Assembly: GCA_038501625.1 (NCBI GenBank)
Contig: JAZAYU010000005.1
Span: forward strand, 8,308,001 to 8,372,000
DNA: 64,000 nt
Origin: Corbicula japonica
Taxonomy: Eukaryota; Mollusca; Bivalvia; Venerida; Cyrenidae
Direction of reading: 5' to 3'
Positions 30,315 through 41,793 of the stretch are shown one piece after another; the first letter of the stretch is position 1, and the number at the start of each line of letters is the position of its first letter. Both the position numbers and the translations under genes were made by a program. The notes beneath the pieces are model-generated. The model was not told the origin of the DNA, did no database searches, and was given only the letters and a program-made list of their open reading frames with translations.

Positions 30315-30551
30315 AAAACCCTTTACTCAATATATACGCCTTTCATCACATAGGTTACCAGTTCAGGTCCCAATCAGCTGGCACAATAGTGCCATCTGAT
30401 CTGGATTTAAAATTTGTGATTACTGGTCAGAAAAAATGATAATAAAAGCGAACAGTTTAAATCCTAATCAGATTGCACAGATGTGCCAACTGATATGGAT
30501 CTAAACTGTTCGCACAAGCTATGAAGGTATATCTATGGAGTAAAGGGTTAA
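30315..30551 (+). mobile_element. DH element, full-length diverged copy
   Basis: AAACCCTTTACTCAATA to GGAGTAAAGGGTTAA, with two recognisable hairpins (GTTCAGGTCCCAATCAGC.., GAACAGTTTAAATCC..GGATCTAAACTGTTC). The matching TTTAAATCC/GGATCTAAA arms keep pairing except for one position. Confidence 0.88.
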
Positions 30552-30862
30552 CAGAAGCCTTCATCCAGATAATACATGGAAACCCTTATTTCCACTATCA
30601 TTTAGACAAGAGGAAGTTCTTTCCGAGTGAAACAAGTTTTTTTGCTTTTTCGTAAATGGATACATGTATGAGAATCATGGCACTCGTTGTTCTCAATAAG
30701 AAAAAAACGCTTCGCTGGTTTTCTGTACTTTCAGTACTTTGATCTTTACATGGGTTTAATTTCGGCATACACAGTGAAAACACCTTTTCTTTGTATAAAC
30801 TGACAAATTTTCAGGATTTTTTGAGTTTCTAACTTTTACCCTGCAGTTTGATCTGCAGGTTC

Positions 30863-30972
30863 TTAACCCGTTACTTGGTGGGATACAGTTTATGTTCAAG
30901 CCGTTTAGATCTGGATCAGTGTGCTGTCTGAACATAATAGGCACTGTTTGCTTCTTGATCAGAAATAACTTA
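30863..30972. mobile_element. DH element, truncated
   Basis: TTAACCCGTTACTTGGTGGG, TTAGATCTGGATCAGTGTGC and the spacer TGATCAGAAATAACTT. It abuts the next DH copy. Confidence 0.7.
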
Positions 30973-31349
30973 AACCCTTACTCCATATATATGCATTTTA
31001 TTGCATTTGCATCCACTGTAGATCCAGATCAACCAGCACATCTGTGCCATCTGATCAAGATCTGCACTTGTTGCTTTTTTGGTCAGAAATAACCTAATGA
31101 ATAAAAAAACAAACAGTGCCCAAGGTTATAAAACTGAGCAAGGAAACCAGTCTCAAATCTCGAGCATCTGATTGGCTGAAATGGCGACTGGTCGCCATTT
31201 CAGCCAATCAGATGCTTGAGATTTGAGACTGGTTTCCAAACTCTGTTTTATAACCTTCAGCCCAGTGCAGATGGCATGGATATTCTCGCCAATCTAGATC
31301 TACACTGTTTGCCCATGGGATAAACAGCCATATCCCGTGGAGTAAATGT
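30971..31349 (+). mobile_element. DH element interrupted by an FB element
   Basis: TTAAACCCTTACTCCATATA, a complete left hairpin and spacer, then FB sequence from 31114 to 31264. DH resumes at CAGTGCAGATGGCATGG and ends with CCATGGGATAAACAGCCATA. Confidence 0.9.
31114..31264. mobile_element. FB foldback element, copy 7, nested in DH
   Basis: CAGTGCCCAAGGTTATAAAA to AACCTTCAGCCC, with intact arms and centre. CAGTGC occurs on both sides of the junction and may be a duplicated target or shared microhomology. Confidence 0.93.
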
Positions 31350-32098
31350 TCAAAATGCAACACCTCTAATGTTAAGTTCAATTATGTCTAAGTGAATAAA
31401 TTCAAACTAATCTGGTAAAGAAATTATTCTGAACTGACTTCTATTTAAATTTTATTTGATTTAAGAACGACATAGCAGATCCAGAAGCTATCAAATAAAT
31501 GGTGCAGTGAAAGCCCTTGGGTGCAAATGTTAGGAAAATCTTATAACTTAGTGTATTATTTTTTCTTGCAAGAACTATAAAATTTTTCTCTTACTGCCAT
31601 CAAGAAAAAAAACCCAAAGTGTCACATCTGTAATTGTTCAATTAAAGTTAAAACGACCAACATGTTCCACGTAGGATAATTGCGCTCAGACTTCGGAATC
31701 GTGTTTCCACAAATGTTTGTCTCACTATAGTTTTTATTGTTGTGTGTTTTTATTATAAGGCAAAAACAATTCCAAACAATTTCATTGATGAGAAAAATGT
31801 AATACCAGAAACTCAACAGACAGACAACTGCAGTTTGAACATTAATGAATGAAAGAATAAGAATAAATGTTAAATGTCAGATTATTTTTGTCCTACAAAG
31901 ATGCTACTTGTTATAATTACCATCGTTGAAGGAATCCATGATAAATTTCCTTTGTAATTTAAATGCTTGTGTGGTTCTATTGGATTGTGATCAGGTATGT
32001 TTTTTTCTCATAAATTAGTTACAGGGTTATAAATTATGTAATATATAGTCCCCTTAGTGTAAAAACAATAAATGTAGCATTAACCATTTCTTCCATAT
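31350..32098. other. No recognisable feature
   Basis: AT-rich, no family recognised. Confidence 0.45.
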
Positions 32099-32280
32099 AT
32101 AGTGAAAACCTGCTATTAATACCACCATTGGGACTGTGAAAAAGTTGTCTTATTAGTGGGGTGGTCTTAGTGTAGGGGTAGAAAATAGTGCAAAACTGTA
32201 AAATGGGTCATCAGAATAGGGGTCTTATTTAGCGAGGTGGTCATAATTTCGGGGTAGTCTTTATGAAGGGTTTCACTGTA
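32099..32280. mobile_element. I-family MITE, copy 2
   Basis: TATAGTGAAAACCTGC, ACCACCATTGGGACTG, TAGTGCAAAACTGTAAAATG, GGTGGTCATAATTTCGGGG and the end GGGTTTCACTGTA. Best-preserved copy of the family here. Confidence 0.85.
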
Positions 32281-32501
32281 TACGATATTTTACACATGTG
32301 CGACCAGTGTAGATCCAGATCAGCCGGCACATCCTTGCTGTCTGATCACGATCTGCACTGGTCGCATTTTGGTCAGAAATAACCTAATGAATCAAAAAGT
32401 GAACAGTTTAGATCCTGATCAGAAGATATGGATGTGCTGACTGATCTGGATCTAAACTGTTCACCCTTGCAATAAAGGTGTATCAATGGTGGAAAGGGTT
32501 A
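32281..32501 (+). mobile_element. DH element, near full length
   Basis: The left terminus is replaced by the end of the I element (the junction at 32281 is TACGATATTTTACACATG). Both hairpins are intact, with GACCAGTGTAGATCC..GATCTGCACTGGTC and GAACAGTTTAGATCC..GGATCTAAACTGTTC. It ends GTGGAAAGGGTTA. Confidence 0.92.
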
Positions 32502-33640
32502 TAATATATACAGGAGATAAATCATTATTGAACTTAGGCAATGATATATAAGCTGGGCTATGCGGAAGTTTTCTTTGGGAAGTTGACATTATTTCTTAAA
32601 AGGAAGTTTTAAAGGTGCCTGATCACAAATTAGAACCAATATTTAAAGAGTTCAAATATCACAATTTATGATATAAACTGTAGAAGAAAGTAAGTAAATA
32701 AAGAAAATTGATGTCGATTTTTTACTTTTTACACAGTCAAAGTATGAGTGAATATATTTGAAGAAGAAGTAGTTAAAGCATTATTAACTCTGTAAAATAA
32801 ACAAAAACATCGTAAAATGTACTGATTTGTCCATAATTATGGCAAAAATGGCTCCTGTTTAGTCATTTTAAGGCATAATATATCAGAACAGTGAATATAA
32901 ACAACATCTGAAACATTGAATTATTCCACCCTGAACTGTGAATAGGCACCCTTAAAGTTGAGTTGATGACAAATTTCAAATTTATTGAAATTTTTTATAG
33001 TTAAGTCTAAATTTGTAAGAAAAAAAATGACATGATTCATATTAATTGTTTAATTGCAATTGCAGTTCATTCATGAATCAGTGGAGTAAGCATGTCTCTT
33101 CCCAATTTGTGGATACATATGTTGTTTTTTGGCCTGTCTATCCATCCATCCACTTTGCTTTCCACTCAATAACTGAAATCAATATACCATAAATACTCGG
33201 ATATAGGGCGATCTGCTTATAAGACGTCCCCTATTTTGTCAAGAACTCTGTCTTATAACTGATTATTTATGGTAACCCAGTCTTAAAACTAAATACAGTG
33301 AAACTTCTAATCATCGAGCATCATTTGTAAAGTATACTAGTTTTCAGACAATGTCCAGTGTCCACCCAAGGTTTAAAAGAGCTCTTTTGTTGAAAAACAA
33401 AACATGTACATAAAAAACATTTTTAACTGGTGATTAATAAATATATAGTCAGAAAAGGTTAATGCTTCATTATTCATACAAATCATATTAAAATTACAAA
33501 ACCAACAAAAGACTTACAATCATATGTTTATATGTCTTGACGAAAAAAAAATCGGAATTGTAAAACATCAAACCTTGAGCACCATGGAAACCTCCGACAT
33601 TTGAAAAAATTCTCCTGTGTGTTTTAGGTTTCAAAGTTTT
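32502..33640. other. No recognisable feature
   Basis: About 1.1 kb of AT-rich DNA. The 33190-33320 region has TCGGATATAGGGCGATCTGC and CAGTGAAACTTCTAATCATC, a possible decayed TA-bounded element; not assigned. Confidence 0.4.
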
Positions 33641-33877
33641 ACTGTTGGGTGATTGGACTAACTGAGTAGATGATCACTATTGTTTTGTTGTGTCACTGGG
33701 TAAAAGGCCAAGGTCACACAGGCCATAAATGTCTATTTCTGCTCAGTATCTCAACCATTGACCCAGAGCCTTACATCTTTGCAGGGTGATTTAACTCTTT
33801 GAGTAGGTGACCCAATTACTTTTTGGTGACACTGGTTCAAAGGTCAAGGTCACTTGCAGGGATGATAATGGAGAAAT
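33641..33877 (+). repeat. Degenerate AAGGTCAAGGTCAC-type repeat
   Basis: TGTGTCACTGGGTAAAAGG-CCAAGGTCACACAGG and TGACACTGGTTCAAAGGTCA-AGGTCAC recur ~130 bp apart. Related to the tandem cores at 17330 and 24560. Confidence 0.65.
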
Positions 33878-34260
33878 CTGTTTTTATGCCCCCCCCCCGA
33901 AGGGAGGCATATAGTAATCGCACCGTCCGTCAATCCGTCCGTCCAAAATAATCTTGTCCTCGCTTCTTCTCCAAAACTGATTGAGGGATTTCTTTGAAAC
34001 TTCACAGGAGTGTTTGTCACCAAGCCTAGTTGTGCATATCGTCAGGAATTTCTGCTCGCATTATTTTTGGCTGAGTTATGGCCTTTTTTAGCAAAAACTT
34101 GTCCTCACTTCTTCTCTAAATCAGCTTGAGGGATTTAATTGAAACTTCACAGGAGTGTTTGTCACCAAGCCTAGTTATGTATGTCCTAAGGGTTTTCTGA
34201 TTGGATTATTTTTGGCAGAGTTATGGGCCTTTTTACCTAACCCTAAACCCTAACCCTAAG
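33878..34260 (+). mobile_element. G-family element (TTTTTATGCCCC start), copy 1
   Basis: TTTTTATGCCCCCCCCCCGA, AGGGAGGCATATAG, ATCGCACCGTCCGTC and two ~130-bp units with GAAACTTCACAGGAGTGTTT and GTCACCAAGCCTAGTT. The 5' end pairs TATGCCCCC with GGGAGGCATA. No ORF. Confidence 0.7.
34236..34260 (+). repeat. Short interstitial telomere-like tract
   Basis: CCTAACCCTAAACCC-TAACCCTAAG contains about four CCCTAA-type units, one with an extra A. Too short to imply a telomere. Confidence 0.7.
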
Positions 34261-34954
34261 GTAAATTTTGTTAACGCAAAAGAGGTTATGTTTTTTGTCC
34301 GATTGTCATGAAAGTTGGTATGAATATTGATATTGATGATTTCTACACAAATTATTAAAATCATGTTGTTAAATTGACCAGGGGCCCCGCCCTGGGGATT
34401 TTAATTTTTATTTCTTTTAAATTCTGTTTCTAACCTTTGATTTTCTACAGTTATTAACCAGATTTTGACACAACCTTTATACCATCTTAAAATTCAATCT
34501 TTCCTGAACAATTCATTCACTGGTTGTTCAGTGATAAAATTTGAAACAAAAATTTTAGTAGCAGGGTGAAAATTTCAAGTGTCAAAATCCAATATTTCTA
34601 CCTGTCTTCAGCTGTATTTAGGTATGATGTTTACCAGTTTATTGGTACAGTTGCTGGACAATGACCTGATGATCTTTGCTGCTTAGATCTGTGTTATGCA
34701 ATATTAAGAACTTTGCTCTGGAAGATTTTAGAGGGTAAATTTTGTCATTTTATGGATAGTGACAAGTAATCTTTCTTACTTTATAGCACTTTGAAAATCA
34801 GGCTTTTCTGAATATGTTATTCACTGTTTGTAAGTAAAACAACAGCAAGAACAACAACAAATTTGTAGCACATTCTCAAAATGTTAAGACTAAATTTAAG
34901 AGAGCCTTAGATGTATACAGTGTATGTACACAAAATGGCAAGTTAAGGCCACAC
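34261..34954. other. Unclassified, possibly repeat-derived
   Basis: TTTTTTGTCCGATTGTCATG-AAAGTTGG near 34290 resembles the units at 35200, so the first ~100 bp may belong to the same class. The rest is unrecognised. Confidence 0.4.
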
Positions 34955-35935
34955 TTTTTTAGCTCATCTGAGCCGTAGGCTCAGCGTGAGTAAAAATATT
35001 AGGATTGATCAATGTCCGTTGTCCGTCTGCACTTAGTTAACACTCTAGCGGTCACATTTTTGCCTCGATTGTTTTGAAACTTGGTCAGGATGTTTGTCCC
35101 AATGATTTCTCAGACAAGTTCGAATATGGGTCATCTGGGTCCAAAAACTAGGTCACTGGTACTAAAAATAGAATTTTCTTGTTAACACTCTTGCGGTCAC
35201 AATTTGCTCCGATTGTCATGAAACTTGGTCAGGATGTTTTTCCCAATGATTTCTCAGACGAGTTCCAATATGGGTCATCTGGGTCCAAAAACTAGGTCAC
35301 TGTTACTAAAAATAGAATTTTCTTGTAAACACTCTAGCATTAACATTTTTGCTCTGATTGTCATGAAAGTTGGTCAGAATATTTGTCCCAATGATTACTC
35401 GGACGAGTTCGAATATTGGTCATCTGGGTCCAAAAACTAGGTCACTGTTACTAAAAATAGAAAAACCTTGTCCAGGCTGTAAATTTGTTATATCTGATTG
35501 GATTTCAAAATAACTTGGCACAAATGTTCACCATGACAAGACGGTGTGTCGAGTACAATACCCATGTCGGTTGGTCCAAGGTCAAGGTCACTGTTACTAA
35601 AAATAGAATTTTCTTGTTAACACTCCAGAGGTCACATTTTTGCTCTGATTGTCATGAAACTTGGTCAGGATATCTGTCCCAGTAATTTCTCGGAGGAGTT
35701 GGAATATGGGTCATCTGTGTCCAAAAACTAGGTCACTGTTACTAAAAATAGAATTATCTTGTCTTGGCTGTAAATTGGGATCCTTTCATCTTTCACATTA
35801 TATGCATGCAGTATGCTTTGTCTTCCACAAGCATATTTTTCATTACATATGTTTATTTATTACATATGTATACCTATTCGATTTCAAAGCCGCATTTCAG
35901 GCGCATATGTCAATTTCAAGTGACAGCTCTTGTTT
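34955..35935 (+). mobile_element. Helentron-like element with ~145-bp core repeats
   Basis: 5' end TTTTTTAGCTCATCTGAGCC with an adjacent GGCTCAG-CGTGAG stem and a GTCCGTTGTCCGTC tract. About five units begin near 35041, 35186, 35330, 35475 and 35621, carrying TTGTCATGAAACTTGGTCAG and ACTGTTACTAAAAATAGAAT. The 3' end is S-type, finishing TGACAGCTCTTGTTT. The expected inverted partner of the 5' subterminal repeat is not seen near the 3' end, so the boundaries may belong to two elements. Confidence 0.7.
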
Positions 35936-35999
35936 CTCATTATCTCAAAAAGCCTTTGACCCAAAGTCTTCTAATATCAGAAGAATCACTAGTGGTCAC

Positions 36000-36539
36000 T
36001 AGTTTAAAGTTCAAGGTCACAATGGCTGTGAAATTCAATTCAGTCTGCATGTTATCACCACCAAATCCCCTTTGGATCCATTCCTTAGGATGATCACTGA
36101 AAGCAATGTTTGTAACAACCACATACAAAATTCATTCAAAATTCACAGATATTATACATTAAAGTAATACTGTAAACATACTGTGAATTCAATACAAAAT
36201 ATTTACATTTCAACTTTGTCCTCTACGATAAAGTCTTATTTGTCAAACGGATCATAATTTCTGTTGGTAAACAGTGTGACACATTATTTTAAAAGGCATG
36301 GCTACAGTTATCCGTTCATAATTCATAAGACGTTGCACAATGTTTTGATGTGTGACGTCGCCAAGCACGCACGTTTTGCCACGAGTTGCTGTGAAAAAGC
36401 ATGCCGTCATTCACTGTGTCGTCAACGTTGCTGTTCCATCAGCCTTTTGAAAAAGCCAGTTTATCACAAATTCTTCTTATAATTTCTATATTAATGAGAG
36501 TATTTATTAGTGTAAAAATAAGGATTGAATCAATATTTT
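36000..36539. other. No recognisable feature
   Basis: A GC-richer patch lies at 36340-36440 (GACGTCGCCAAGCACGCACG). A 72-codon frame from a TTG there has several Cys and His but no motif I can identify. Confidence 0.4.
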
Positions 36540-36654
36540 ATGGTTTTCATTTGTGTATGGAAAACAGTTGGGTTGTATAATGTACACATGAAGCCCTTCG
36601 GGCTGGACACACTTTAAACAACACACCTGTTTTCCATACCCAAATAAAAACCAT
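36540..36654. repeat. Imperfect hairpin with ~28-bp arms
   Basis: ATGGTTTTCATTTGTGTATG-GAAAACAG pairs with CTGTTTTCC-ATACCCAAATAAAAACCAT. The loop region includes GAAGCCCTTCGGGCTGG, itself a small stem. Confidence 0.85.
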
Positions 36655-37499
36655 CATTTTTGCATCCCTCTCTCTTAAATGCAAAAAATTTTTTTTTTCC
36701 TTTGAAATAAGAAGATGCATTAGTTTTGCATCCCACTGTCCCAGCTGAGTCCGCATGTAGAAGTCACATGTAGAATCACGTGCAAAATGCCCTGTAAAAT
36801 TACCTATTAACCTGTAGGGGAATTTTTTAATTTAGAAATGTGCGTTCTAGTTTCTATGCGTAGGGAGCGCTAAATACCATTTCAAATAAAACCATTAATT
36901 TTGCAATAACTCTTAATTCCTTGTCACATATATTACATATGTTTTGATGTATGCGTGCTCATGTGTCATATAATATTTGTAGGACTCTGTACAACAAAGT
37001 GTCATTTCGAAGCAGTGGTGCCTTTATTTATTGTTTTTTGTGACAATTTTAAACAGATTTTCCAGGAATTCTGTTCATTAGCAAGTTTAATTTATTTTTA
37101 ACTTTCCTTTGAATGATAAAGTTTTCTCGTTGAAATAAAATTGATAATTACATTTTTGTTACAGTTTATTATCACTTAAAATTGGGGATGGGCTGAAATT
37201 TCGAATATATGTGAATGCAAACTGACCTAATATTCGGATATGAAGATCATATTCGGATAATACTCTATTTTTGTTATAAAACAGAAAATAAGGCAGGGTT
37301 TAAAAAGGGGAAAAAGACATCAGATTGCTTATTTTCATAAAACCTTATTTTCATGCAACAAAACTACAAATTTCGATGTTAGTTAATTTTTGGCAAGTAT
37401 CTCCAGAGTTATGCCCCTGTCCGTGGTAGAAATTGAAATATTTATGATGATTCTTTCTTACTGAAGTTGCAATGGTATCACCTTCGAGTATGATGTTCA
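36655..37499. other. No recognisable feature
   Basis: AT-rich. GATGCATTAGTTTTGCATCC near 36713 is a short imperfect palindrome; CATATATTACATATG occurs near 36926. Confidence 0.4.
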
Positions 37500-38000
37500 T
37501 ATATGGTGATGCTCATCTCTTTTCCACTGGGGTATTCAATTATATGTGGTATACAAAATTTGATTTCAAAGCTTCCATTTGGGGGCACATGTCCATTCAA
37601 TCCAATTAAAATCATCTCCTGAAAACCACTACACTATCAGGGATCTGACGACGAGGAACTAAAACGTGCTTTTATCACTAACCCTTTGAACCAATCAGAT
37701 TGTCGCCTACAAAATCGCGAAAGTGAAAGTAAATATAGTATTTTAAACCATGGAAAGTGTTTACAGCAGAAGATATAGGTGTTTATGCAGTATTGCATTA
37801 ATTTCTAATGTAATGATATCTTCAGATCATTTTGCGAACGTTATAAATCATGCTTCCTGTTTTGACAATTTCTAAAAATAGTAATCGGTTAAACGGCTAT
37901 AGCTTATATATGGTCTCTGCGGCCCGTCATCAGATCTAACAGTTTGTTAGATCTGACTTTAGTGAGATTGCATGTCCGTTTCCAGTGGCAGCTCTTGTTT
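37500..38000 (+). repeat. S-family repeat interrupted by R element
   Basis: GATGCTCATCTCTTTTCCAC, AATTTGATTTCAAAGCTTCC and GGGGGCACATGTCCATT stop at 37597. CATGTCCGTTTCCAGTGGCA and GCTCTTGTTT resume at 37971. Confidence 0.85.
37598..37970 (-). mobile_element. R element, copy 2 (inverted), nested in S
   Basis: Flanked by CATGTCCATT and CATGTCCGTT, a 10-bp duplication with one mismatch. The body is the reverse complement of 29304-29695: ATCATCTCCTGAAAACC, CCAATCAGATTGTCGCCTAC, CATTTTGCGAACGTTATAAA, GTTAGATCTGACTTTAGTGA. Confidence 0.9.
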
Positions 38001-38527
38001 CTAACAGTAATGATTATTTTTTGTACCAAAAATTAGTATTTGATTTTTTCTGTGTGGTAAAAAAACTAGATGTAGCCAGAGTTTTGTGCTTGGAATGGAA
38101 TCCAAAATTTAAGTTTGTCTTTATATAACTTGTTTTACTAATTGTTTGCTAGATTATTGCAAATTTGCTCTATAAGATGTTTTCTTAGACAAATATTAAG
38201 AAGTTTTTTTAGACAAATGTAAAGGTTATGCTGATAGACTGGTCACCCTAATTTAGTGGAGAAAAATTGCGGGTTTTAAATAAGAAATGGAGAAATTATG
38301 TTAGAAAAAAAATTAGCCAGACTAAGTAATGGTGAATAGATAAAGTCATTATTTTGCCTATAATTATCACCAATTTTTTAAGGCAAGTACCTCAAGATTT
38401 TTTATTTAATTAATACTGTTGTTTTATTTTGGAGACAAGTCATTTATTTAGTCTAACATGGGTGTATAGTCAAGGCATTAACTTATTTGACTTCATATAC
38501 ATACATTTTGTGCATAATCGTTTAGTC
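38001..38527. other. No recognisable feature
   Basis: AT-rich, nothing recognised. Confidence 0.45.
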
Positions 38528-38770
38528 ATAAACCCTTTCCTCCATAGACACACCTTTATTGTGTGGACGAACGGTGAAGATCCCGATCAGCCGGCACATC
38601 TGTGCCATCTGATCAGGATCTGCACTATTCGCGTTATGATTCGTTACGTTATTTCTGACTGAAATGCGACCAGTGCAGATCCTGATCAGATGGCATGGAT
38701 GTGCCGGCTGATCAGGATCTACACTGGTTGCACATGTGTAAAAATGCTTATATATGGAGGAAAGGGTTAA
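38528..38770 (-). mobile_element. DH element, full length (243 bp)
   Basis: ATAAACCCTTTCCTCCATAG to GGAGGAAAGGGTTAA. The left TTAA has drifted to ATAA. The second hairpin, GCGACCAGTGCAGATCC to GGATCTACACTGGTTGC, is well kept. Confidence 0.95.
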
Positions 38771-38996
38771 GTTGACTTTGCACATAATTATGTTATAAGA
38801 CATTTTTATCTGTTATGTCTAAAACGAACAAATGCAAACAATATGGCGTAATTTGGTTAATTTTATTTATTTATTGTTATGTAATTCATTAAACATAGAA
38901 CAAATCCTCTGAAATGTAAAATCAAGTAAATTCTTCATTTATTAATAGTGTTCAAAGCAGCAACATCATAAAAGCTATAAAAGTAGACTTTTACCT

Positions 38997-39237
38997 ATCC
39001 CTTTCCTCCATAGATACACCTTTATTGTATGGGCGAACAGTTTAGATCCAGATCAGCCAGCACACATCAGTGTCATCTGATCAGGATCTGCACTGTTTGC
39101 TTTTTTATTTGTTAGGTTATTTTTGACTAAATTGTGACCAGTGCAGATCCTGATCAGACAGCACGGATGTGCCAGCTGATCTGGAGCTGCACTGGTCGCA
39201 CATGCATAAAAAAGGTGTATATGTGGAGGAAAGGACT
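38997..39237 (-). mobile_element. DH element, near full length
   Basis: ATCCCTTTCCTCCATAGATA to GGAGGAAAGGACTA. Both hairpins are clear. The terminal TTAA is lost at both ends. Confidence 0.93.
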
Positions 39238-39877
39238 ATATTTGTGATAATGAATGGCTACTGCAAAAAATATTAAAGAGGTTGATACATGGGATAGCTG
39301 TTGTGACAATACCAATATAGTTTATGGGAGAATAGCCCTTGTTGAATCATCATAATCATGTTGTTGTCTAAAACGATATTTCTGTCAGACAAAAAAAAGA
39401 TTATCTCGGCCATTATGTGGGCATCTGTGGCCTTTACCAATGGTCATTTCTTAGAAAACATCTTACTAGACAAAAATAATGACAAGTATGGCCGGCTTAA
39501 TTATCTTCATTCCTTTGTTTCGTTGATCAATAGTTATTAGTGGATTATAATTGGACAAATGTTGGGATGCAAAAATGTCTAATAATTGTGGTGAAAATTG
39601 ACTTTCCCTTGATGTCAGAATGGAGAAATTATCATTAAATGGGCAATGTCTGGCATTGTTGTATAGTTGCTGTTTTTCAGACATTGAAAGATGCCAAAAT
39701 CAGTTATTTTCCAGTTTTGGAGAAAAAAACATGTTGTTTGAATTGGCTAACGGTTTTATTACAGTATTGAACATATGGATTGCAGATTTTCTTTTCAAAA
39801 GCATTCAGATTCTCTTTCCAAGATATTTGATGCTGTGCTATGACATGTTATCAGAGATGTCCTAGTGCAATTTTATC
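39238..39877. other. No recognisable feature
   Basis: Open frames of 60-81 codons on both strands (39358-39865) show no domain. Unique-looking DNA between DH copies. Confidence 0.4.
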
Positions 39878-39897
39878 TTAACCCTTTCCTCAATATT

Positions 39898-40044
39898 ATA
39901 TAGTTATTTGGTTTCTTGACTGGGAATGTGAGGATATATTGCCGGTCTGGGTGTCATATTACCCGAGCCGCAGGCGAGGGATAATATGACACCCAGACCG
40001 GCAATATATCCTCACATACCCTGTCAAGGAACCAAATAATTGTT
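39898..40044. mobile_element. Large hairpin module of the composite, copy 2
   Basis: Same arms as 12083-12231. The loop CCCGAGCCGCAGGCGAGGG differs from copy 1 at two positions. Confidence 0.92.
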
Positions 40045-40532
40045 TTATTATACTGCAAAGACTTTTTCAGACAAAAATAATTGAAAAAACATCGATTTTT
40101 TCATTTATTTCGCTTATTTAATGGCGAACAGCTTAATTCCCCTCTGAGAACCTCAATAATTACATGTCTGACGTCATTAATTTACCTGCATGACGTCACT
40201 TCTATAGAAATTGAATGGACTATCCATTTGATTTTTATTTACAAAATTTGAGAATAATCTGATCGTTTTCAACGTTAAAAACATAACAGAAATATTTTCT
40301 GTAACAATTTTAGTAATCCCTAAGCATACCGCTTTATAATTTACAAAATCGGCTTGAAATGATGCATTTTTACCGAAATTCAAAACAAAATGGCGGACGA
40401 CAACAAACGGTGGGAGGCCAGACGGGGAAATTAAGGCACATGCAGTTCATATCTACGGCCGATCCGTAAATACGGATATACATCAGCGGCAAATTATCCA
40501 ATCAAATTCAAGGAAATTTCTTTGCAGTATAA
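40045..40532. mobile_element. TIR-bounded core of the composite insert, copy 2
   Basis: TTATTATACTGCAAAGA and TCTTTGCAGTATAATAA again bound the core, with CATGACGTCACTTCTATAG and ATGGCGGACGACAACAAA inside. No coding frame. Confidence 0.85.
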
Positions 40533-40997
40533 TAAATAAGCATTTTTATGCATGTGCGACCAATGAAGATCCAGATCAGCAGGCATAACCGTGCCATCTG
40601 TCCAGGATCTGCACTGGTCGTATTTTGGTCAGAAATAACCTAACGAAATATTAAGCGAACAGTGCAGATCCTGATAATACAGCACGGATGTGCCGGCTGA
40701 TCTGGATCTACACTGTTGCCCATGCAATAAAGGTGTGTCTATGGAGGAAAGGGTTAAAACACTAATGGTTCGGTTACTTCTGGCCAAATAGCCTAAATTG
40801 ACATCATACGGACAGGACAGTTGTGGCACGAAGTTTTTCGGTGATGAAAGTTGTCCCCACTTCTGCTAAATGTGCTAGTATTAAGACCACTCCATTACGA
40901 AACATTGCTCTTGTTTATTGTGCAGAATGCATTTGTGCTCACAAGAAGTACCCTGCTATACTTATGTAAAGAGGGAGCATATTTTATCATTGCAAAG

Positions 40998-41239
40998 TTA
41001 ACCCTTTCCTCCATATATACGCATTTTTATGCATGTGCATCTATTGTGGATCCAGATCAGCTGGCACATCCATGCTGTCTGATCGGGATCTGCACTGGTT
41101 TCATTTTGGTCAGAAATAACCTAACAAATCAAAAAGTGAACAGTTTAGATCCTGATAAGGCGGTACGGATGTGCCAGCTGATCTGGATTAAAATTGTTCG
41201 ACCATGCAATAAAGGTGTATCTGTGGAGGAAAGGGTTAA
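40998..41239 (+). mobile_element. DH element, full length (242 bp)
   Basis: TTAACCCTTTCCTCCATATA to GGAGGAAAGGGTTAA, perfect TTAA at both ends. Right hairpin arms are GAACAGTTTAGATCC and GGATTAAAATTGTTC, partly decayed. Confidence 0.96.
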
Positions 41240-41325
41240 ACATATTGTGTTAAGCATTTTACAGGGTTCTTTTCTGATCAATGTATCCAAGTAGTAAGTA
41301 GTGTTCAAACATCAAACCTAGCTAT

Positions 41326-41552
41326 TTAACCCTTTCCTGTATATAGATACACCTTTATCGCTAGGACAAACAGTTTAGATCCAGATCAGCCAGCACAGGA
41401 TCTAAACTGTTCACTTTTTGATTCATTAGGTTATTTCTGACCAAAATGCTACCAGTGCAGATCCTGATCAGACGGCACGGATGTGCCGGCTGATCTGGAT
41501 CTACACTGGTCACACATGCGTAAAAATGCGTATATATCAAGGAAAGGGTTAA
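41326..41552 (-). mobile_element. DH element, full length (227 bp)
   Basis: TTAACCCTTTCCTGTATATA to GGAAAGGGTTAA. A 15-bp deletion lies in the first hairpin loop. The second hairpin is intact. Confidence 0.95.
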
Positions 41553-41622
41553 CATTTTTTACTCTCTGGATAGCATATTATGCCTACGCTATGCATGTTA
41601 TTCAAAATGGTAGTAGGCCTCC

Positions 41623-41793
41623 TTAACCCTTTATTCGGTATATATGCCTTGTCCCTGTGAATAATGTAGATCCAGATCAACCAGCAAATCTATGCCATCT
41701 AATCTGGATCTATAAAGGTCATTTCTTGGTCAGAAATAACCAAATGAATTAAAAGTGAACAGTGCAGATCCTGATCAGATGGCACAGGGTTAT
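41623..41793 (+). mobile_element. DH element, 3'-truncated
   Basis: TTAACCCTTTATTCGGTATA, diverged left hairpin (TGTAGATCCAGATCAACC), spacer TTGGTCAGAAATAACC, CAGTGCAGATCCTGATCAGA, then GGGTTA directly. Confidence 0.88.

Larger units (their letters stand above)
39878..40757 (+). mobile_element. Composite: DH element carrying a ~640-bp insertion, copy 2
   Basis: TTAACCCTTTCCTCAATA, insert from ~39896 to ~40532, then GCATTTTTATGCATGTGCGA, two hairpins and GGAGGAAAGGGTTAA. The insert matches 12083-12722 nearly base for base, and the interruption is at the same point of the DH consensus. Confidence 0.93.

Noticed and set aside
34236..34260. Interstitial telomere or chromosome-fusion point
   Set aside because: Only about four imperfect CCCTAA units. 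Such short tracts arise by chance or inside repeats.
35100..35130. tRNA-like B-box (GTTCGAAT) as a tRNA or SINE head
   Set aside because: The word lies within a 145-bp tandem unit. No A-box or cloverleaf can be drawn around it.
36264..36482. 72-codon frame with several Cys and His as a possible zinc-finger or transposase fragment
   Set aside because: Cys/His spacing does not fit a standard finger, the start is TTG, and no inverted ends bracket it.
40851..41294. 147-codon plus-strand frame as a gene
   Set aside because: Most of it is the translation of the DH element at 40998-41239, the start is not an ATG in good context, and no domain is seen.
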